Of a stretch of DNA of 64,000 nucleotides, positions 60,094 to 64,000 are shown one piece after another. Below the pieces are notes generated by a model. The model was not told where the DNA came from and searched no databases. It saw only the letters and a list, made by a program, of their open reading frames with translations. Numbering within the stretch: the stretch's first letter is position 1; the number at the start of each line of letters is the position of its first letter. This stretch comes from Nostoc sp. 106C (GTDB lineage: Bacteria; Cyanobacteriota; Cyanobacteriia; Cyanobacteriales; Nostocaceae): the NCBI RefSeq assembly GCF_002154725.1, contig NZ_MTAW01000238.1, forward strand, positions 18,150 through 82,149, read 5' to 3'. The translations under genes and the position numbers were made by a program.

Positions 60094-60713
60094 CTTTTAG
60101 TAGCTATGTTTAAGACTTCGCCTACCTAACTACAAATCAGCACTATAGAAAACTATATTTTGAATTTACATCTTAAGATTGAGCGAATTATAATTTTTTT
60201 ACATCTAAAGAATGATAAATCTTAAGTTGAGAACAGCTAATTTAAAAACAGATGAGCAGGATAAATCCTTCATCACAAGAGAGTTGTTTACTTGTTGCCC
60301 GTGGTCTAATTAAGAGCGTGTGTCGAGTGTGGGGAGAATACTATCAGCTTAGTGCATTTACCAGCCATGAGTAAGCTTGGCGAATATATAAGGTAGAATA
60401 GCCTAAACTTACAAATGCCAAGTAAAGGACAAAGCAAAAAATAACCCTTGGATTGATTTTTTCGCTCCAAGGGTTACTTTTATTAGCAGATGGGAAGGAT
60501 TCATGTTTCTTGTTAAGAATTAAAAATATGCAAATTAAATTTGCATTAGCTCAGTATTACATCGATAAGTTCAGATTTTATCAAAGCCGAAAAGAAGGGG
60601 AATTAAAAATTTTTAATTTGCTTCCTCTACGTCCGCCATTAGAGGGATGATTTATCCTCAAGATATTGATAATCTACTCATACAAAAACACGTAATAAAT
60701 AGTAAGTAGATAT
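60094..60713. other. 600-bp non-coding stretch with a strong hairpin
   Basis: No supported gene. The hairpin TAACCCTTGGA/TCCAAGGGTTA (60442-60476) is followed by TTTTTT on the minus strand and ACTTTTATT on the plus strand. A TAGAAT-like -10 lies near 60394. The part from about 60270 to 60440 is less AT-rich than its surroundings and might encode an unrecognised RNA. Confidence 0.45.
60442..60476 (-). terminator. Strong hairpin terminator
   Basis: An 11-bp perfect stem with a 13-base loop and a six-T tail on the minus strand. No minus-strand gene is visible upstream of it, so the transcript it ends is unknown. Confidence 0.6.
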
Positions 60714-60971
60714 ATGGCATCCACAACACCATTGCAAGGCACAGAGTTAGTAGATTGTGCTAGAGCAAATGCCAAACAAGGAATTGAAACTGCTGCTTAC
60801 CAATGCGGTTATGGTAGCGATCTCAATAGATTTGCCAAAGAATTAAGGCACGCTTGTGAAGGAATGAATTTACAAGTTAAAGAACTCACTGAACTAATTA
60901 CCGACCAGGATTTGATCCTAGAAATAGGAACTGGTGAAGTCGTTGCGCCTGATACAGCTTCCGAACTGTAA
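60714..60971 (+). CDS. Conserved cyanobacterial small protein
   Basis: 85 residues, soluble and helical. LVDCARANAKQGIETAAYQCGYG and LRHACEGMNLQVKELTELI recur in small hypothetical proteins of filamentous cyanobacteria as far as I can recall, but no function is known. Two Cys (about positions 15 and 30) could be a redox or metal pair. No strong ribosome site. Confidence 0.6.
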   Translation: MASTTPLQGTELVDCARANAKQGIETAAYQCGYGSDLNRFAKELRHACEGMNLQVKELTELITDQDLILEIGTGEVVAPDTASEL

Positions 60972-61168
60972 AGAAATTTTTGAATTCCTAAAAAGTAAAA
61001 TTAGTGGTGGGTGCGACGACCCACCCTCAAGCGATCGCTTCAATCAAGATTCAGGAATCTCAGAAGCTAATCAGAAGCTGAATGGTATTCAACAAACATC
61101 AAGTCTAACTAAAAAATTGTATATATTAAACTTTTACCCGTCAGCTTTTCACCGCTAATTCAGCAGTT

Positions 61169-61783
61169 CTAAAAATCATACATTCTGGCTTCTAAGGCTT
61201 CTGGATATTCATTGCAATAATCATCAAAAGCGGTTTTAACAATTTTTTCAGCTCGTTGGTGTGCTATGTCTGCTTGTAGTTCTTCAACAACATCCCACGC
61301 AGCAGCACATTCTTGTGAACGAACGCCTGTCTGAGCACAGATGAACCGAGCCTTCTTAATTTCATCCTGTAATTCTTGTTCTAGTAGAATTGTTCGCGGT
61401 TGTTCGAGAAAGTGACTGTGAGCCAGAAGATCGGTAAGTGAGATAATACCCAGCAGTTCGCCCTGGATCACTGGCGCTCTATGGAGATGATGATCGGCAA
61501 ATAACCGTGCTACGTATTCCAAACCGAGATCGGGATTGATAGTGATACAAGGCTTGGTCATTACTTCGTAGACACGCATCGTTTGGGGATCTTTTCCATA
61601 AGCAATTACCTTATAAGCAATGTCACTCTCGCTAATAATGCCGTAAGCATCTTGTTCATGGCGACGCTCCACAATTAGCGCTCGCCAGTCTCTTGACCTC
61701 AAGAGCCTAACAGCTTCAGCCACTGTTGCTGAACTACGAATTGTGGCCACATCTTTAGTCATAATATCTGCTGCTTTCAACAT
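61169..61783 (-). CDS. CBS-CP12 fusion protein
   Basis: 204 residues. Residues 1-125 are two CBS domains (IMTKDVATIRSSATVAEA and VMTKPCITINPDLGLEY), which bind adenylates. Residues about 138-204 are a CP12 domain with the core AAAWDVVEELQAD, like the Calvin-cycle regulator that clamps GAPDH and PRK. The first cysteine pair (C149, C159) is intact. In the second pair C190 is present but the partner position 199 is Ala (EALEARMYD where CP12 has ECR). It probably senses adenylate energy state; loss of the second disulfide may disturb GAPDH binding. Confidence 0.85.
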   Translation of the reverse strand: MLKAADIMTKDVATIRSSATVAEAVRLLRSRDWRALIVERRHEQDAYGIISESDIAYKVIAYGKDPQTMRVYEVMTKPCITINPDLGLEYVARLFADHHLHRAPVIQGELLGIISLTDLLAHSHFLEQPRTILLEQELQDEIKKARFICAQTGVRSQECAAAWDVVEELQADIAHQRAEKIVKTAFDDYCNEYPEALEARMYDF

Positions 61784-62025
61784 AATTAATCTCCAAAAAA
61801 TCTTTAATGATGCTGCAAACTCGATTGCACATCTGTGTTTGTAAAAGACTATTTATAAGTTGAGAATGTCATCTAAACCTTGTCCAAATTGAGAACTGGA
61901 GTTTTTCAAAAGGTATCAAGGAAGAGCATAGGATTTAGGAGCAAAACCCGATCGCCAGAAAACTATGAGTTTCAAAGTAGACGCGGGTTATGACTGGGAT
62001 TGCTTTACAGTTAATAGAGAACAGG

Positions 62026-62265
62026 CTAATTGCTAACTACTCTTTGCCATTCCTGCACTACAGATTGAGGAACTGAGATTTTAATAAAATGCTGCCCAGG
62101 CAAAGGGATACTAACTAGTAATGGTTCTACTGGTACTGCTTCTAATCGATTAATAGCCGCGATCGCGGTTTTAGAGGCGCTGATTTCTAAACCCAGGAAT
62201 ATGAACATTGTCAATATTCCTAGCAATAGCAGCCACCAAAATGTTTGTAGGAAGCGACGCAACAT
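62026..62265 (-). CDS. Small single-pass membrane protein
   Basis: 79 residues from the ATG at 62265, chosen because AGGAGG lies 8 bases upstream; the longer frame uses a TTG with no site. One membrane helix (WWLLLLGILTMFIFLGLEI) is followed by a soluble tail (EPLLVSIPLPGQHFIKISVP). I do not recognise a family. It lies between CBS-CP12 and a universal stress protein gene on the same strand. Confidence 0.6.
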   Translation of the reverse strand: MLRRFLQTFWWLLLLGILTMFIFLGLEISASKTAIAAINRLEAVPVEPLLVSIPLPGQHFIKISVPQSVVQEWQRVVSN

Positions 62266-62480
62266 CAGGTGTTCCTCCTCTGCTTTAGAATCAAGATTCA
62301 AGAATCAAGAGTGATTAGTTATTTTTTCGCCATTCCCCCTGATTCTGCTTGTCTTCTCGATCCCTGTTCTCTATTTTCAACATAGATTTCCTAGGGCGAT
62401 CGCGCCATAAGGCTCGTCATCAAAATCATCACCCCATGCCCTATTTTCAAGCTACACTTTGCTATGCAGGTATAAATTTT

Positions 62481-63014
62481 TCATTGGTTAACACTAGCAG
62501 GTTCTTGAACAACTTCTTCAGCTTGGGGAACCCTACTTGAAAGATAAACAACATGAACTGAGCAAGGAGCATGGTGAAGGACGTAGTTACTCACGCTACC
62601 AAGAAATAATTCCTTTAGCCCTGAGCGACCCCGACGCCCCATTACAATTAGATCAGCGCCCCAATTAGCCGCTAATTGAGAGATCAGCCTACCAGGACTG
62701 CCAACTTGTTGGGTAAATTCTGCATTAATTCCGGATGTGTTTGCTTGGGCACACAAAGATTGCAATAGCTGGATACCTTCATTTTTAAAGTTATCCCATT
62801 GCTTTTGGTAGTGCTCGAAGCTTTGACTACCCACACCTGGATAATAGTCAAAATTGGATAGTAGGGGTGCGTAAGGACTACCATCTTCTTCCGCAGATAA
62901 GACATGCAGTAGCATTAAATTAGCGCCTGTTACCTTTGCTAAAGCCAAGGCTTGCTCAAAAACCTGTTTCCCCATTGGCGAGCGATCTATCGCAACTAAA
63001 ATTTTAGTAAACAT
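62481..63014 (-). CDS. Universal stress protein (UspA family)
   Basis: A 177-residue UspA-fold protein with an insertion (about 50-80) relative to the minimal domain. The start is MFTKILVAIDRSPMGKQVF. The ATP-binding motif is GRRGRSGLKELFLGSVSNYV, followed by LHHAPCSVHVV, the ATP-binding type. Not closely similar to the shorter protein at 20812. Likely regulated with energy or stress. Confidence 0.92.
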   Translation of the reverse strand: MFTKILVAIDRSPMGKQVFEQALALAKVTGANLMLLHVLSAEEDGSPYAPLLSNFDYYPGVGSQSFEHYQKQWDNFKNEGIQLLQSLCAQANTSGINAEFTQQVGSPGRLISQLAANWGADLIVMGRRGRSGLKELFLGSVSNYVLHHAPCSVHVVYLSSRVPQAEEVVQEPASVNQ

Positions 63015-63569
63015 ATATACCTCTACTTTTTGTGAATCAATGGTTATTGAGGTTTCTAGCTTCTAGTTCACAAGTATTTTTGGTAACTTATAGAGACAGT
63101 TCTTTTAATCTTCACCCTGAGTGCTTTAGTAAGCGCTCTTTGTTCATCTAGTTTTGTATACAGTTACGTTATAGAGCAAAAATTTGAGGAACTTGTGAGG
63201 ATTGCAAAATATAACGCTCCCATAGCAATCCGATTTGATTCTTGCAAAAATCTAAGTATATCCAGTATGTGTAGAGGAGCTAGCGCTGTGCGAGGTTCCC
63301 CCATTGAGGCGACTGGCGTTGTATTATGGCGTAGCCTAACGCACAAAAACTTTTGATTAGTACGTTACTGGCATGGATTTATAGCGGTTCTCGTTTGGAT
63401 GCAATACACAATAGGGCACAGTATTGTTTCCTACGAATAGTCTGTATTCTATGCAATTGAGAATAGCTATATAAGGTCGTATTTTTTCTCGCACTACGTG
63501 TATCAGAAAAATAATACCAAATCAAATAATGTTTGCGACACATCAATAATATTCTAGAGGTCACGGCAG
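63015..63569. other. Upstream region of the universal stress protein gene, no gene seen
   Basis: Dispersed repeats: a decayed copy of the palindrome at about 63279-63318 and a GTAGCCTAACGCAC motif at about 63332-63345. A GTAN8TAC match at 63421-63434 has no well-placed -10. Confidence 0.5.
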
Positions 63570-63771
63570 TGCCCATACGTGTCAACTTAACGTGAAACCC
63601 TTGTTATAAGGTGATTTTGTATTCACTCACCTACCATTACGAGCCTCGTCACCCCACCCCAGTTTTGTCTAAAGCCAAAACTTCCCCTCCCCGCCTGCGG
63701 GGAGGGGATTAAGGGGTGGGGTAAAACGTATGTGGTATAAGCGTTTGAGCTTAAGTTGACACCAATGGGCA
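63570..63771. mobile_element. Composite palindromic element of about 200 bp
   Basis: TGCCCATACGTGTCAACTTA at the left (63570-63590) and its inverted counterpart ending at 63771 share 19 of 21 bases. Nested inside are ACCCCACCCC/GGGGTGGGGT and TCCCCTCCCCGC/GCGGGGAGGGGA arms (about 63651-63721). No ORF. It has MITE-like structure, but no target duplication could be seen. Confidence 0.65.
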
Positions 63772-63858
63772 TCAGTAAGATAATTTGATATACCAAAAGA
63801 TTGTGAGTGCCGTGCCCCTACTCATCTGTCGCTTTTTTCAAAATGGTATTACTTACAC

Positions 63859-64000
63859 TTATTCGACTTTATTTTCCGATAGACCAAATTGTGTGTTGTT
63901 CAAATCTTTCAAAATCATGTGTTTTTGAGCATCAAAACTAATTACACCTAGTTGTTTCAATTTGCTCATAAATCTTGTAATTGTGACTCTATTAACTGTG
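63859..64000 (-). CDS. C-terminal end of a Crp/Fnr-family regulator (cut by the window edge)
   Basis: On the minus strand an open frame runs from the right edge to TAA at 63861-63859. It encodes about 46 residues beginning VNRVTITRFMSKLKQLG, which fits the recognition helix and wing of the Crp/Fnr winged helix-turn-helix (compare R-x-T-x-T-R...L...G), then VISFD and a tail. The effector-binding half is outside the window. An NtcA-type or other Crp regulator are both possible. Confidence 0.6.
   Translation of the reverse strand, partial: TVNRVTITRFMSKLKQLGVISFDAQKHMILKDLNNTQFGLSENKVE

Noticed and set aside
60453..60650. 65-codon plus-strand frame
   Set aside because: It begins inside the terminator hairpin and has no ribosome site; likely chance.
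63421..63434. GTAN8TAC, an NtcA-box match
   Set aside because: No TAN3T box at about 22 bases on either strand; about 16 such matches are expected by chance in 64 kb.
63164..63585. Two minus-strand frames of 60 and 68 codons
   Set aside because: They pass through dispersed repeats upstream of the universal stress protein gene, with no ribosome sites or recognisable protein sequence.
1..64000. tRNA and rRNA genes, tmRNA, RNase P RNA, Yfr1
   Set aside because: I looked for T-loop, tmRNA-end, RNase P and ACTCCTCACAC signatures in the spacers by eye and saw none; a covariance search would settle it.

Overview
The window comes from a filamentous, probably heterocyst-forming cyanobacterium of the Nostocales (Nostoc/Calothrix-like). 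The palindrome GCGATCGC (HIP1) occurs throughout, inside and outside genes. Heptamer tandem repeats (STRR) such as TGACTAT and GGACTTT sit between genes. The gene content is cyanobacterial: ycf3, pipX-pipY, sepF, a CBS-CP12 fusion, an NB-ARC/WD40 giant, zinc-ribbon Ser/Thr kinases and many small conserved cyanobacterial proteins. No rRNA or tRNA gene was seen and there is no prophage. Most of it is chromosomal housekeeping with an accessory layer of small mobile repeats.

Layout. 1-6.7 kb: a TPR protein entering from the left edge, a nuclease-family remnant, a secreted thermonuclease, a ferritin-like protein, a secreted Arg/Gln-rich protein, a MITE with target duplication, then arsC and a PAS histidine kinase. 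6.7-16.9 kb, nearly all minus strand: Ski2-like helicase, proC, sepF, pipY, pipX, a TrpE/PabB enzyme, ecfT, der. 17-25 kb: small membrane proteins, pgk, a universal stress protein and a 1222-residue NB-ARC/WD40 protein. 25-30.6 kb, plus strand: GNAT protein, ruvX, DUF3727, yqeG, proB. 30.7-39 kb, minus strand: a chemotaxis-like pair (Hpt-CheW-REC protein and a membrane receptor with three putative bilin-binding GAF domains), then a Ser/Thr kinase with an anchored periplasmic-binding-type protein. 39.4-42.9 kb: a decayed ROK kinase gene, a Mut7-C protein and argJ. 42.9-44 kb: a gene-free stretch with four tandem small-RNA units. 44-57 kb: gatB, gatC, ycf3, glutathione-transferase-type enzymes, yedK, DUF proteins, hemerythrin, an M20 amidohydrolase, a pentapeptide protein and a second zinc-ribbon kinase. 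57.5-58.1 kb: an 8-repeat CRISPR array without cas genes. 58-64 kb: an ATP-grasp ligase-like gene, repeat-rich spacers, the CBS-CP12 fusion, a universal stress protein, and the end of a Crp-type regulator running off the right edge.

The items most worth a second look are: (1) the four-copy array of about 50-nt RNA units at 43.1-43.8 kb, each with its own promoter and terminator on the minus strand; (2) the receptor with three consecutive GAF domains that all keep the DPCF plus CH cysteine pair of DXCF cyanobacteriochromes, next to a CheA-like protein without a kinase domain; (3) the CBS-CP12 fusion with one of its four redox cysteines replaced; (4) several dispersed repeats that have entered reading frames in frame; (5) a clean MITE insertion upstream of arsC.

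Functional links visible in the layout: pipX/pipY (PII signalling and PLP homeostasis) next to sepF/proC; proB and proC both present but 19 kb apart; gatB and gatC close together without gatA; two kinases of the same zinc-ribbon/transmembrane design; and a redox and stress group (CBS-CP12, universal stress protein) at the right end.
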